This document shows, piece by piece, positions 8,485 to 19,800 of a stretch of DNA of 64,000 bases. Under the pieces are notes generated by a model, which searched no databases, was not told where the DNA came from, and worked only from the letters and a program-made list of their open reading frames with translations. The position numbers were made by a program, and so were the translations under genes. Source of the stretch: Planktothrix agardhii NIES-204 (GTDB lineage: Bacteria; Cyanobacteriota; Cyanobacteriia; Cyanobacteriales; Microcoleaceae); the NCBI GenBank assembly GCA_003609755.1, contig AP017991.1, forward strand, positions 3,266,001 to 3,330,000. The letters are read 5' to 3'. How positions within the stretch are numbered: the first letter of the stretch is position 1; every line of letters begins with the position of its first letter.

Positions 8485-9912
8485 ATGACAGCAACAACCG
8501 CCCAACCGACCTGGAATCAACAGTTTACCAGCCCCGCAACTGAGTTTCCGCCCACACCCTTACCCATTTTGTCGGGAAAAATACCCTCTGGGTTACGGGG
8601 TTCTTTATATCGTAATGGCCCAGGACGATTGGCACGGGGAGGACACCGAGTTGGACATTGGTTTGATGGAGATGGGGCAATTTTAGGGGTTCATTTCAGC
8701 GAAAAAGGGGCAACCGGGGTCTATCGTTATGTTCAAACCGCAGGCTATCAAGAGGAAGAACAAAAAAACCGTTTTATCTATGGTGGCTATGGAATGAAAC
8801 CTTCGGGAAACCTTTGGGAACGTTTTCGTAAACCCCTAAAAAATGCGGCGAATACTTCAGTTTTAGCTTTACCCGATAAATTATTGGCGTTGTGGGAAGG
8901 GGGACAACCCCATAGTTTAGATTTAGAAACCTTAGAAACCCAGGGACTGGACAACCTCCAGGGTTTAGCTGAAAATACCCCCTATTCTGCTCACCCTAAA
9001 ATTGATCCCGAAACCGGGGATATTTTTAATTTTGGGCAAATTTTGGGGCCGACTCCTGAGTTAATTTTATATCGGAGCGATCGCACGGGTAACATCAAAC
9101 AACAAAATAAAATTCCTCTGGATGGGATTTCTGCCCTGCATGATTTTGTCCTAGCGGGTGAATATTTAATTTTTGTAATTCCCCCACTGCGGTTAAAACT
9201 TTTACCCGTATTTCTTCAGTTGAAATCCTTTAGTGAAGCCCTATCCTGGCAACCCCAAACCCCCACCCAAATTTTAATAATTGATCGTCATAATTTAACC
9301 TTAGTTAATCGGATTGAAACTGAACCTTGGTTTCAGTGGCATTTTAGCAATGGTTATGTTGCAACAGATGGAACGGTTATTGTTGATTTTGTCCGATATC
9401 AAGATTTCCAAACCAATCAATATTTGAAAGAAGTTGCCACCGGAAACACTCAAACCTTAGCAAAATCGACCTTATGGCGGATGGTATTGCAACCTCAAAC
9501 GGGTAAATTACTACAATTGGAAGAACTCTGCGATCGCCATTGTGAATTTCCCTCGGTCAACCCCCAAGAAGTGGGAAAAAAAGCTCAATTTACCTATTTA
9601 TCCCTTCATAAATCCGGTATTAATCCGGCGGTCGAAATGTTTGGCACAATTGGACGTTTTAATCATCAAACCCAAACCTTAACTACCGCCAATTTAGGGG
9701 AAAATCGTTATCCGATGGAACCTTTATTTGTTCAAGATCTCGATCATCCTCAACAGGGTTGGGTTTTAACCATTGTTTATGATGCTCGGCAAAATTCCAG
9801 CGAAGTTTGGATATTTGATGCCCAATCTTTAAACACGGAACCTGTTTGTCGGTTAGGATTACCCCATGTAGTTCCGAATGGATTTCATGGAACTTGGAAA
9901 CCCGCGACTTAG
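8485..9912 (+). CDS. Carotenoid oxygenase family protein (apocarotenoid cleavage dioxygenase type)
   Basis: This is an iron(II)-dependent carotenoid/apocarotenoid cleavage oxygenase (RPE65/CCD/ACO family, about 475 residues). It has the N-terminal PSGLRGSLYRNGPGRL and HWFDGDGA signatures, and four metal-ligand histidines in the usual contexts: SAHPK, LHDF, WHFSNG and, at the C-terminus, GFHGTW. The cyanobacterial prototype is apocarotenoid-15,15'-oxygenase, which makes retinal from apocarotenals. The ATG at 8485 (M-T-A-T-T-A-Q) is preferred; the frame is open to GTG 8476 and TTG 8470. A paralogue lies at 44046. It is monocistronic and followed by leuS. The exact substrate is unknown. Confidence 0.92.
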   Translation: MTATTAQPTWNQQFTSPATEFPPTPLPILSGKIPSGLRGSLYRNGPGRLARGGHRVGHWFDGDGAILGVHFSEKGATGVYRYVQTAGYQEEEQKNRFIYGGYGMKPSGNLWERFRKPLKNAANTSVLALPDKLLALWEGGQPHSLDLETLETQGLDNLQGLAENTPYSAHPKIDPETGDIFNFGQILGPTPELILYRSDRTGNIKQQNKIPLDGISALHDFVLAGEYLIFVIPPLRLKLLPVFLQLKSFSEALSWQPQTPTQILIIDRHNLTLVNRIETEPWFQWHFSNGYVATDGTVIVDFVRYQDFQTNQYLKEVATGNTQTLAKSTLWRMVLQPQTGKLLQLEELCDRHCEFPSVNPQEVGKKAQFTYLSLHKSGINPAVEMFGTIGRFNHQTQTLTTANLGENRYPMEPLFVQDLDHPQQGWVLTIVYDARQNSSEVWIFDAQSLNTEPVCRLGLPHVVPNGFHGTWKPAT

Positions 9913-10001
9913 GTTTGATAATCAGGCGAAATCGGTGGGGGTATAACCTCACCAATATGTAAAAATAATAAACAAATAAGAAAACGTATCCGGCACAAAG
10001 T

Positions 10002-12575
10002 ATGGCTGTGGAGTCTCGATATCATCCTGCATCCCTCGAACAAAAGTGGCAACAAACCTGGGAAGAACAGGGGTTGTATAAAACCCCAACCGATAAAAAC
10101 AAGCCCAAATTTTACGCCCTATCCATGTTCCCCTATCCGTCGGGGAGTCTACACATGGGTCACGTTCGCAATTACACTATTACCGACGTGATCGCCCGAC
10201 TCAAACGGATGCAAGGCTATCGTGTCTTACATCCGATGGGGTGGGACGCCTTTGGACTCCCTGCCGAAAATGCCGCCATTGACCGAGGAATTCCTCCGGC
10301 GGAATGGACATATCAAAATATTGCCCAAATGCGGGAACAACTGCAAAAGTTAGGATTCTCCATTGATTGGGAAAAGGAAGTTACCACCTGTTCCCCGGAA
10401 TATTACCGTTGGACACAATGGCTGTTTTTACAATTCTATAAGTGCGGACTTGCCTATCAAAAAGAAGCCGCGGTGAATTGGGACCCAATTGATCAAACGG
10501 TGCTTGCTAATGAACAAGTCGATAATGAGGGAAGATCTTGGCGGTCTGGAGCTATTGTTGAACAAAAATTATTGCGTCAATGGTTCCTAAAAATTACCGA
10601 CTATGCTAACGAATTGCTCAACGATTTAGAGCATTTAAACGGCTGGCCAGAACGGGTTAAATTAATGCAGGCTAACTGGATCGGACAATCCATTGGGGCA
10701 CAGTTAGAATTTCCGATCATTGGGTTAGATGAAAAGATTGCTGTTTTTACCACCCGTCCCGATACGGTTTATGGGGTTTCCTATCTCGTATTAGCCCCAG
10801 AACATCCCTTAGTTGCTCAGGTGACAACCCCGGAACAAAAAGCCGCCGTAGAAGCATTTATTCAAGAGGTAAAAAACGAAAGTCAAACCGATCGCACCTC
10901 AGAAGATAAACCGAAACGCGGCGTTCCTACGGGGGGAAAAGCCCTTAATCCTTTTAATGAAGAAGAAATTCCGATTTGGATTGCGGATTATGTTTTATAT
11001 GGATATGGAACAGGCGCGGTCATGGGAGTTCCGGCCCATGATCTGCGTGATTTTCAATTTGCCACTCAATACGATTTACCCATCAAACAGGTGATTGTTC
11101 CCGATGATGCGGATAATGATAATGAGGAAAATGATCGGATCACAACGGCCTATACGGGGACGGGAATTTTAGTCGAATCCTGTAATTTTAGTGGGGAAAA
11201 TTCCGAACACGGAAAACAAGCAATTATTAACTATGCAGAAGATGAAGGATATGGCAAAGGAATTATTCAATATCGCCTCAGAGATTGGTTGATTTCCCGT
11301 CAACGCTATTGGGGAACTCCGATCCCAATTATTCACTGTCCGAATTGTGGGGCGGTGGCTGTTCCCGATCAAGATTTACCCGTAAAATTGCCGGAAAATG
11401 TAAAATTTAGTGGTCGAGGTTTATCTCCTTTAGCCCAATTAGAAGATTGGATTAATGTGCCTTGTCCGAGTTGTGGAACTCCTGCTAAACGGGAAACCGA
11501 TACCATGGATACTTTTATTGATTCTTCTTGGTATTATTTGCGTTATCCTGATGCCAAAAATGATCAACAAGTCTTCAATCCAGCTATTACTAATGATTGG
11601 ATGGGGGTAGATCAATATGTGGGCGGAATTGAACACGCCATTTTGCATTTATTATATTCTCGATTCTTCACAAAAGTTGTGCGCGATCGCGGATTATTAC
11701 ATTGTAAAGAGCCCTTTGAAAAGTTATTAACTCAAGGGATGGTACAGGGAATTACCTATAAAAACCGCACCACAGGTAAGTATTTTTCCGCTTCCCAAGT
11801 TAGTCCGAGTAATCCCCAAGATCCGACCACGGGAGAAAGGTTAGAAGTCTTCTATGAGAAGATGTCTAAATCTAAATATAATGGGGTTGATCCGTTAGAA
11901 GTGATGGGTAAATATGGGGCTGATACCGCCCGAATGTTTATTCTATTTAAAGCTCCTCCTGAGAAGGATTTAGAATGGGATGATGCCGATGTTGAGGGAC
12001 AATTTCGCTTCTTAAATCGGGTTTGGAGAATTGTTACTGAATTTGCTGAAATTACGACTTCTAAACCTAAGAATCGAGAATTAACTAAAGTCGAAAAAGA
12101 CTTAAAACGGGCGATTCATACGGCTATTAAAGAAGTCAGCGAGGATTTAAACGGAGACTATCAATTTAATACGGCGGTATCTGAATTGATGAAACTCAGT
12201 AATGCTTTATCAGAAGCGAATTGTCAGGAGTCTATTGTTTATTCTGAAGGCATTGAAACCCTGTTAAAATTATTAGCTCCCTTTGCCCCCCATATCGCGG
12301 AGGAATTATGGCAATTGATTGGAAAAACGGGTTCAATTCATACTCAAATATGGCCTGAGCATGAGCCAGAAGCCTTGGTAGTTGATGAAATTACCTTAGT
12401 GATTCAAATTAATGGAAAAACCCGCGGCACGCTGCAAGTCCCAGCAACCGCCAATCACCAAACTTTAGAAGAATATGCCCGAAATTCTGAAGTTAGTCAA
12501 CGTCATATTGGGGATAAAACCATTAAAAAAGTGATTGTTGTCCCAGGAAAATTAGTTAATTTTGTGGTCGTTTAA
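10002..12575 (+). CDS. leuS: Leucyl-tRNA synthetase
   Basis: The enzyme charges tRNA-Leu with leucine in the cytoplasm. At 857 residues it has normal bacterial LeuRS length. The class I signature HMGH is at residues 51-54, preceded by FPYPSGSL, and the second signature KMSKSKYNG is near residue 620. The editing domain ([20 protein letters not shown]) and zinc-type cysteine pairs (HCPNCG, PCPSCG) lie in between. The C-terminal [14 protein letters not shown] is also diagnostic. It is followed by a strong intrinsic terminator, so it is probably transcribed alone. Confidence 0.98.
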   Translation: MAVESRYHPASLEQKWQQTWEEQGLYKTPTDKNKPKFYALSMFPYPSGSLHMGHVRNYTITDVIARLKRMQGYRVLHPMGWDAFGLPAENAAIDRGIPPAEWTYQNIAQMREQLQKLGFSIDWEKEVTTCSPEYYRWTQWLFLQFYKCGLAYQKEAAVNWDPIDQTVLANEQVDNEGRSWRSGAIVEQKLLRQWFLKITDYANELLNDLEHLNGWPERVKLMQANWIGQSIGAQLEFPIIGLDEKIAVFTTRPDTVYGVSYLVLAPEHPLVAQVTTPEQKAAVEAFIQEVKNESQTDRTSEDKPKRGVPTGGKALNPFNEEEIPIWIADYVLYGYGTGAVMGVPAHDLRDFQFATQYDLPIKQVIVPDDADNDNEENDRITTAYTGTGILVESCNFSGENSEHGKQAIINYAEDEGYGKGIIQYRLRDWLISRQRYWGTPIPIIHCPNCGAVAVPDQDLPVKLPENVKFSGRGLSPLAQLEDWINVPCPSCGTPAKRETDTMDTFIDSSWYYLRYPDAKNDQQVFNPAITNDWMGVDQYVGGIEHAILHLLYSRFFTKVVRDRGLLHCKEPFEKLLTQGMVQGITYKNRTTGKYFSASQVSPSNPQDPTTGERLEVFYEKMSKSKYNGVDPLEVMGKYGADTARMFILFKAPPEKDLEWDDADVEGQFRFLNRVWRIVTEFAEITTSKPKNRELTKVEKDLKRAIHTAIKEVSEDLNGDYQFNTAVSELMKLSNALSEANCQESIVYSEGIETLLKLLAPFAPHIAEELWQLIGKTGSIHTQIWPEHEPEALVVDEITLVIQINGKTRGTLQVPATANHQTLEEYARNSEVSQRHIGDKTIKKVIVVPGKLVNFVVV

Positions 12576-12603
12576 CCTAGAATGGTTAAAATACTTTAAG
12601 ATG

Positions 12604-12634
12604 CCTCCAAACTTTTCCGGTTTGGGGGTTTTTT
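12604..12634 (+). terminator. Intrinsic terminator after leuS
   Basis: A 9-base stem, CCTCCAAAC with GTTTGGGGG (one G-T pair), has a short loop and is followed at once by six T residues. This is a textbook rho-independent terminator 28 bases after the leuS stop codon. Confidence 0.9.
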
Positions 12635-12709
12635 ATAAAGGGAATCAACTATCTGTGAACCTGAATTTATCAACGAATAAAAACTTATCGGGTGCTTCAG
12701 TCTCTGGGT

Positions 12710-13510
12710 TTAAGTCAATAACATATTTAAACTAATGAATAATAAAAATAAAGCAAAAGCCATCCGTAATTTTTCCCCTGAAATTAAATGGGAAAGTGAT
12801 GTCCCTAAAAAAGCTCCTAAAATTGTAAATGGGGCGATTAATAATAATGCTGGCCAGTAAATATATCCAATAAATCCAGGTAGAAAAGAATCACCATGGG
12901 AAGATAATAGAAAAGCCAGAGTTCCTAAAATAGAAATTGGTAAACTAAAGGATGAAGATGTTCCCACGACTTCATACATAGGTAATCCACAATAAATTAA
13001 AAAAGGAACACTAATTGCGCCACCTCCAACTCCTAGGAGTCCTGACTTAAAACCGATTCCCAACCCAACGGCGTTGATTATAGCTAATCTTGGTAAGGAT
13101 TCTGATTGTACTTGAGGTTTAAAATCTAACAATAGTTTAACAGAAATCAATAATAAAAATAATCCGAAAATAATTTTAAGTAAAGCACTAGATAAAGTAT
13201 GATCTAATAAAGCACCTAATAAAACACCTAATAAAATCCCCGGAATAATTTTCCAAAAAACTCCCCATTGCACATCTCCTTTAGAATGGTGTGCCACAAT
13301 CGAAGCAGTCGCCGTAAAAGTCATTATACTCATCGAAGTGGCGATCGCACTGTGCATCACGAAATCGGGCGGAAAGTCCATTAAATTAAAAATATAAAAT
13401 AACCCAGGGACAACTAACATTCCCCCACCAATACCGAGTAATCCGGCCGTTGTTCCCGCGGCTAGTCCCAATATTGCTAATAATACCCAAGGTAGAATCC
13501 CCATGATCAT
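12710..13510 (-). CDS. Sulfite exporter TauE/SafE family membrane protein
   Basis: This integral membrane protein of about 267 residues has the duplicated TauE/SafE signature: AGTTAGLLGIGGGMLVVPGL near the N-terminus and GIGFKSGLLGVGGGAISVPFLI in the second half, each opening a set of helices. Family members export organosulfur or sulfite anions, though many cyanobacterial paralogues are unassigned. The frame is open far upstream (to 13747), but the upstream part is cysteine- and histidine-rich, lacks family similarity and overlaps the petH promoter region, so I start at the ATG at 13510 (13504 is also possible). It is divergent from petH and ends facing the leuS terminator. Confidence 0.85.
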   Translation of the reverse strand: MIMGILPWVLLAILGLAAGTTAGLLGIGGGMLVVPGLFYIFNLMDFPPDFVMHSAIATSMSIMTFTATASIVAHHSKGDVQWGVFWKIIPGILLGVLLGALLDHTLSSALLKIIFGLFLLLISVKLLLDFKPQVQSESLPRLAIINAVGLGIGFKSGLLGVGGGAISVPFLIYCGLPMYEVVGTSSSFSLPISILGTLAFLLSSHGDSFLPGFIGYIYWPALLLIAPFTILGAFLGTSLSHLISGEKLRMAFALFLLFISLNMLLT

Positions 13511-13735
13511 CAAAAAATATCCAGTTTCAAGCAATAGGCCGAATGTATTGTGGCACAAATTTTCAAAGCACGCTTCTCCCAAACTGTGATTAATTCCGAT
13601 TAGCCGATGAACACTAAGCTGTAAAATAGTGCAAAGTGCAAATTGACAACAGTGACGGCCCTCAAGCCAGTTTGAGAGGGAAAAGTAATATTTAACTGTT
13701 TCTGTCCATCGCACGTTAAAAAAACTGGCAAGTGA

Positions 13736-14995
<1,260 letters not shown>

Positions 14996-15297
14996 ATCAG
15001 TTATCAGTTATCAGTTACCAGTTATCAGTTACCAGTTATCAGTTGCCAGGTTAATAATTTATTTAAGTTGAAAATCACCGATTATAAACTGGTTCTTAAC
15101 TGTTTTAAGTTAACTACAATAAGCAGTTAACTTAAAAATAGTTATTCAATGACAACTGTTAACTGACAAATCAAAATCAATTATTTACTATAATAACTAA
15201 TAACTGATGACTGATGACTGATGACTGATGATTGATAACTGATAACTGATGACTGATAACTGATAACTGATGACTGATGACTGATGACTGATAACTG
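14996..15297. repeat. Short tandem repeats (ATCAGTT / AACTGAT heptamers)
   Basis: The spacer after petH begins with several CAGTTATCAGTTAC units and ends with about 14 units of the opposite orientation (ACTGATGACTGATA) abutting the next gene. The two blocks form an inverted pair around about 140 bases of AT-rich sequence. These are STRR-type repeats typical of filamentous cyanobacteria. A minus-strand ORF in the right block is purely repeat-encoded and is not annotated. Confidence 0.9.
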
Positions 15298-16266
15298 ATG
15301 AATGATTATTTTATGATTCCAAAAACTGGCATTGCAATGTACCAAAAGCGACTTTTTGCTCTGCATAAAAGTCAAATTTATACTAATTTAGATGATGAAA
15401 TTGATCAGCCAAATTATCAAGATTGGCTGGATATATTAAATCAAGAATCTGATTTAATCCAAGATAAAATTGCCAAAAAATCTGATTCATCTCGTCTGAA
15501 TATTTTATTAGGAGATTCCCTAAGTATGTGGTTTCCTAATAGTTTATTACCATCGGAAGCATTATGGTTGAATCAAGGGATTTCAGGGGATACGACAAGC
15601 GGAATTTTAAAACGTCTGGATATTTTTGCTAAGAATAATCCTAATAATATTTATATTTTAGCTGGAATTAATGATTTAAAAAGGCAAGTTCCCGTTGTAG
15701 AGATATTAGAAAACCATCAAAAAATCTTAGATTATTTACAAAAAAATTATCCTGAAACTCAAATTTTAGTTCAATCTATTTTTCCGACTCAATTACCAAC
15801 AGAAACTCTAAAATTTTCGATTCCAAATTCTTTAATTAAAGAACTAAATCAAAAGTTAGCCCAACAAGTTAACGACCAAGGAAGCATCTATTTAGACTTT
15901 CATCAACGATTTACTAATACCCAAGGAAATATTCGCTCTGAATTAACAACCGATGGTTTACACCTGAGTCCAGAAGGTTACAAAGTTTGGCAATTTGCCC
16001 TCAAACAAACCGAGTCTCGCCTATCCAAAAATCGAGATCATAACTATCAAAAATGGTTACAAAAATCATCAGAACTTCCCTTAAATGGACAGTCCTACCG
16101 TTGGGTTTCCTATAAAGTTAAACCTGGAGATACCCTAGAAAAAATCACCCTAAAAACATTAGGACAACAGGATTTCGATTATTGCGATTTAATCTCCATC
16201 CGCAATAACCTAATATCAGAGGTTCTCCCTCCAGATCAGTCAATCGAAATCCCCCAACTTATCTAA
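15298..16266 (+). CDS. SGNH/GDSL hydrolase with C-terminal LysM-like domain
   Basis: This protein of 322 residues (or fewer) is predicted to be a GDSL-type esterase or lipase. The four SGNH blocks are visible: LLGDSLSMW (nucleophile Ser), NQGISGDTTSG (Gly), LAGINDLKR (Asn) and TDGLHLSPEGY (Asp/His). The last 50 residues, YKVKPGDTLEKITLKTLG to the end, resemble a LysM peptidoglycan-binding repeat, which suggests action at the cell wall. The first ATG overlaps the end of a heptamer-repeat array, so the first residues may be repeat-derived; ATGs at 15313 and 15337 are alternatives. No clear signal peptide is visible. The substrate is unknown. Confidence 0.8.
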   Translation: MNDYFMIPKTGIAMYQKRLFALHKSQIYTNLDDEIDQPNYQDWLDILNQESDLIQDKIAKKSDSSRLNILLGDSLSMWFPNSLLPSEALWLNQGISGDTTSGILKRLDIFAKNNPNNIYILAGINDLKRQVPVVEILENHQKILDYLQKNYPETQILVQSIFPTQLPTETLKFSIPNSLIKELNQKLAQQVNDQGSIYLDFHQRFTNTQGNIRSELTTDGLHLSPEGYKVWQFALKQTESRLSKNRDHNYQKWLQKSSELPLNGQSYRWVSYKVKPGDTLEKITLKTLGQQDFDYCDLISIRNNLISEVLPPDQSIEIPQLI

Positions 16267-16286
16267 ACGCGGATATTCCAAACCGA

Positions 16287-16484
16287 CTAGAGAGTTTGGC
16301 GAGAAACAAATTTTTCCAAGTCCGCCTGAGTTTGTTGTAGCATTTGCTCACGAGAATCACGAGCTATCGTCAGGTTGGGAACTAAATTACGAGCTTGTAA
16401 CGTCATGTGCAGTTGTAAATCTGCCACATAGGCACTTACGCCTTGCTGATCAGAAACCGTTGAGTATCCCATCTCTAACTTCAC
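16287..16484 (-). CDS. Small hypothetical protein
   Basis: This protein of 65 residues starts at GTG with GGGAGA eight bases upstream (an ATG lies four codons further in). It is mixed and mildly acidic, with no membrane segment; the second half (IARDSREQMLQQTQADLEKFV) is predicted helical. I do not recognise the family. It is convergent with the SGNH hydrolase, 20 bases apart. The ribosome-binding site and sensible composition argue for a real gene, but the length leaves doubt. Confidence 0.5.
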   Translation of the reverse strand: MKLEMGYSTVSDQQGVSAYVADLQLHMTLQARNLVPNLTIARDSREQMLQQTQADLEKFVSRQTL

Positions 16485-16885
16485 AGGTTTTTCTCCCTTT
16501 GCGCTTAACTGTGTTTTTTGGTCACTTGGTAGAAGGTATCACGTCTTTTGCCAGACTGTACGATCCCGCAACGAAGTTTAACGGTTTTGGGGATAATCTT
16601 TACAGTTCGTTACAGATCGAGGAAGATGGGAGGCAACTAAACGACTAACCGCTAATCATTGCAATATTGAGATTTGTTAACAAAGATGGCACTTATGGGT
16701 AAGCTCTGTAGTGTTAACAAAATTTCTATTAGAGGGAAATATTTCAGCAGATGACTCACTAACCTAGGGACAGGATGCACCAGACTGGGGTTAATTCGTA
16801 TTCTGTACTTTATAATACAGAATAAATGATACTTAACCTAGTTAAAACCCAAAATCAATTACCCACTTAAATTAGATTTTTAGAT

Positions 16886-19800
16886 ATGGCACAACTTATT
16901 GGCACCGCGAGCGATGATTTCCTAGCTGGGACACCCGAACCCGATGAAATCTTAGGATTTGCTGGAAACGATACCCTGAATGGATTAGGCGAAAACGATA
17001 CTCTAAATGGAGGTCAGGATCAGGATTTACTGTCTGGGGGTAATGGGAATGATCTGATGTTTGGGGATCTGGGAAATGATACCCTCGAAGGAGAAGCAGG
17101 GAATGATATTGCCTATGGCAATAATGGGGATGATCAACTCAATGGCGGTGACGGTGACGACCTCCTTTATGGTGGACAGGGTAACGATACCCTATTTGAT
17201 AGTAGTGGAAATGATCAACTATTTGGAGATAGAGGAAACGACCTACTTTATAGCGGAAGCGGGAAAAATGAACTCACCGGAGGCGGAGGTTCCGATGTAT
17301 TTGTAATTGGTCGAGAACTGATAGATACTGAAGTTGATAGTATTACTGATTTTAGAGTTGGAGTCGATTTAATTGGATTAACTAAGGAATTAAAATTTGC
17401 TGATTTGCGGTTTGTTCAAGTGGGAAATGATACCGTAATTGAAGATAAGATCAGCAATCAAAAACTGATTATTATTCAGGAAACTCAAGCTACAACCATT
17501 AATAATCAAGCCAACTTTACCCAATCAATCGAAAGCCTTACACCCGTTATTGAGTTTACCAATAATAATTCCCTGGTAGTCAAAGAAGGCGAAACACCAG
17601 CCCTATTCGTCAACGTTCAACGAGCAGGTTCTCCCTTTAATACGGTAAGTGCCAAACTGGAACTACAACTCGATACCGCCACGGCTAGTGACGTTAGCGT
17701 AGAACCCATAGAAGTCATTTTCAAACCTTACGAAACTTTCAAAATTGTTCCCATTCCCATCACCGTTATTGATGATCGGGAAGCCGAACCGAATGAAATC
17801 TTTAAATTAACCCTAGCCAATCCCACGGGAGGAGCTACCCTAGGAGAATCTCAGGCAATTGTTATTACCCTACAAGACAATGATAGTAGTTCACCCGGAA
17901 CTGTCCCGCCCGTAGATTCAAAACCGCCGATCGTTTTTCCCATCGGGCCCTTTCCCTCCGCGATTAGTCTGTCGGTTGCTCCCTCTACTATTCTGGAAAA
18001 TAGCCAAGAAAACTTTGTTTATACCTTTACACGGGCGGGAGGTTCCCTCGACCTACCCATTAACGTTAACTTCACCGTTGGAGGAACAGCAAAACTAGGG
18101 GAAAACTATACCGTTATTGATAACGAAACCTTTACGAATACAGGGGGTAGCGTTTCCTTCCCAGCAAATAGTACCATCGCCACCCTCAAACTCGCCCCGA
18201 TCAACAACGATAAATTTGAAGAAGACCCCCTAACTATCGATATCACCTTAAGAGAATCCGGCTTTTTATACACCGCTAATCCTCAACAATCCACCGCCGT
18301 AGCCAGTATCCAGAGCGAAGATCTCCCGCCCAAACCCCCGGTTTATAACTTTAGTCAATCTAAATTTTCCATCTTTGAGGGTGATCCTGGCAATCCTGGG
18401 CAAGCTACTATTACGGTTAATCGTACTTTTGATACCAGTCAGCAATCAAGTGTCAAGATTCTCCTCACCCCCGCCGGACAGAATGGCGGAACACCTGGAG
18501 TTGATGTTGAACCCACGGAAATCGTCCTCCAATTTGCCCCCGGTCAGACCGAGAATACCTTCCAAATCCCGATCATTGGTGATGATGTTATTGAACCTTC
18601 AGAAATAATTATCCTCTCTTTTGCACCGGACGGTTTTCTACCCACCGGACAGGCTGGAACCCTTTATCCTACAACCAACTTAATTATTAATGACGACGAT
18701 GGCCCCACTACTTATGATTTCAAAGAACCCCTATTCAAAACCCTTGAAGGTAACTCAACTAATATTACCCAACTGGTAAAAATTGATCGTTCTGGGGATA
18801 TTAATGTCAACTCCTCCGTCTCAGTCAATGTCACTGGGGTGAATGCTATCCCCAATGTAGATTTTGTTCCCGGGCCGATCACCGTGAACTTCACCCCGGG
18901 ACAAATCACCCAAACCGTCCCGATCACTATTCTCGGCAACCTCACACCCAATCAAAACCGAACCCTGAATCTCTCCCTCAATCCCCCCCTAGGGGCTTTA
19001 GTGGGAAATATCCATCCCACCTCAGAGTTACTGGTGATTGATGATGATAATGTTCCGACCTACGACTTCACCACTAATACTTATCGGATTCGGGAAGGGA
19101 ATAATGATATTACCTACAGTGAAATTACTGTTGTTCGCTCAGGAAAGGTTGATATTGACTCATCGGTGACGGTGGACTTAAACCCCGCAGCCCAAAACGG
19201 AGCAACTTCAGGAGAAGACTTTACTCCATCTGAAATTCCCCTGGAATTTACATCCGGGGAAATTAGCAAAACGATACAAGTCACGATTATCGGAGATGAG
19301 GTATCCGAGTCCACTGAAACTGTCCTCCTCTCCTTTTCCAACTTTGACAATGATGGACAATCTGGAACCACAGTCCCGCAGGCGGCTCTAATCATTGAAG
19401 ATGATGATTCCCCACCAACCTATAACTTTACCCAGAATAACTACAGCTTAGATGAAGGAGACATCACGAACCTGTTTAATGAAGTTCAGGTGCTTCGCTC
19501 AGGAGATATTACTCAAACCTCTAGTGTGGATGTGGTATTTACCAGTGATACCGCGATCGCTAATACGGACTTTACACCAGGGCCACAAAGAATTCAATTT
19601 GCTATTAACCAAGACAAACAAATTGTCCCCCTTGGTATTATCGGGAACACCCTGGTGCAACCTGACCGCAGCTTTGGACTCTCCTTTGCCAATTTTGACA
19701 AAAATGGACTAGCTGGAGAAGACATCCCCACCAGTACCGTTACTATCAAGGACGACGATCAAGCCACTCTGAGTTTAACGACTGTAGAAGCAACTGCCAT

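Noticed and set aside
9683..9955. Minus-strand ORF over the end of the first carotenoid oxygenase gene
   Set aside because: Antisense shadow of a well-supported gene whose C-terminal histidine motif lies in the same bases.
14996..15300. Tandem repeats considered as a CRISPR array
   Set aside because: Units are 7 bases with no unique spacers and there are no cas genes; these are STRRs. The same holds for the arrays at 42444 and 52590.
15181..15375. Minus-strand ORF encoding repeated SVISYQS-type units
   Set aside because: It is a translation of the ATCAGTT/AACTGAT heptamer array, and such ORFs occur in every STRR of this kind.
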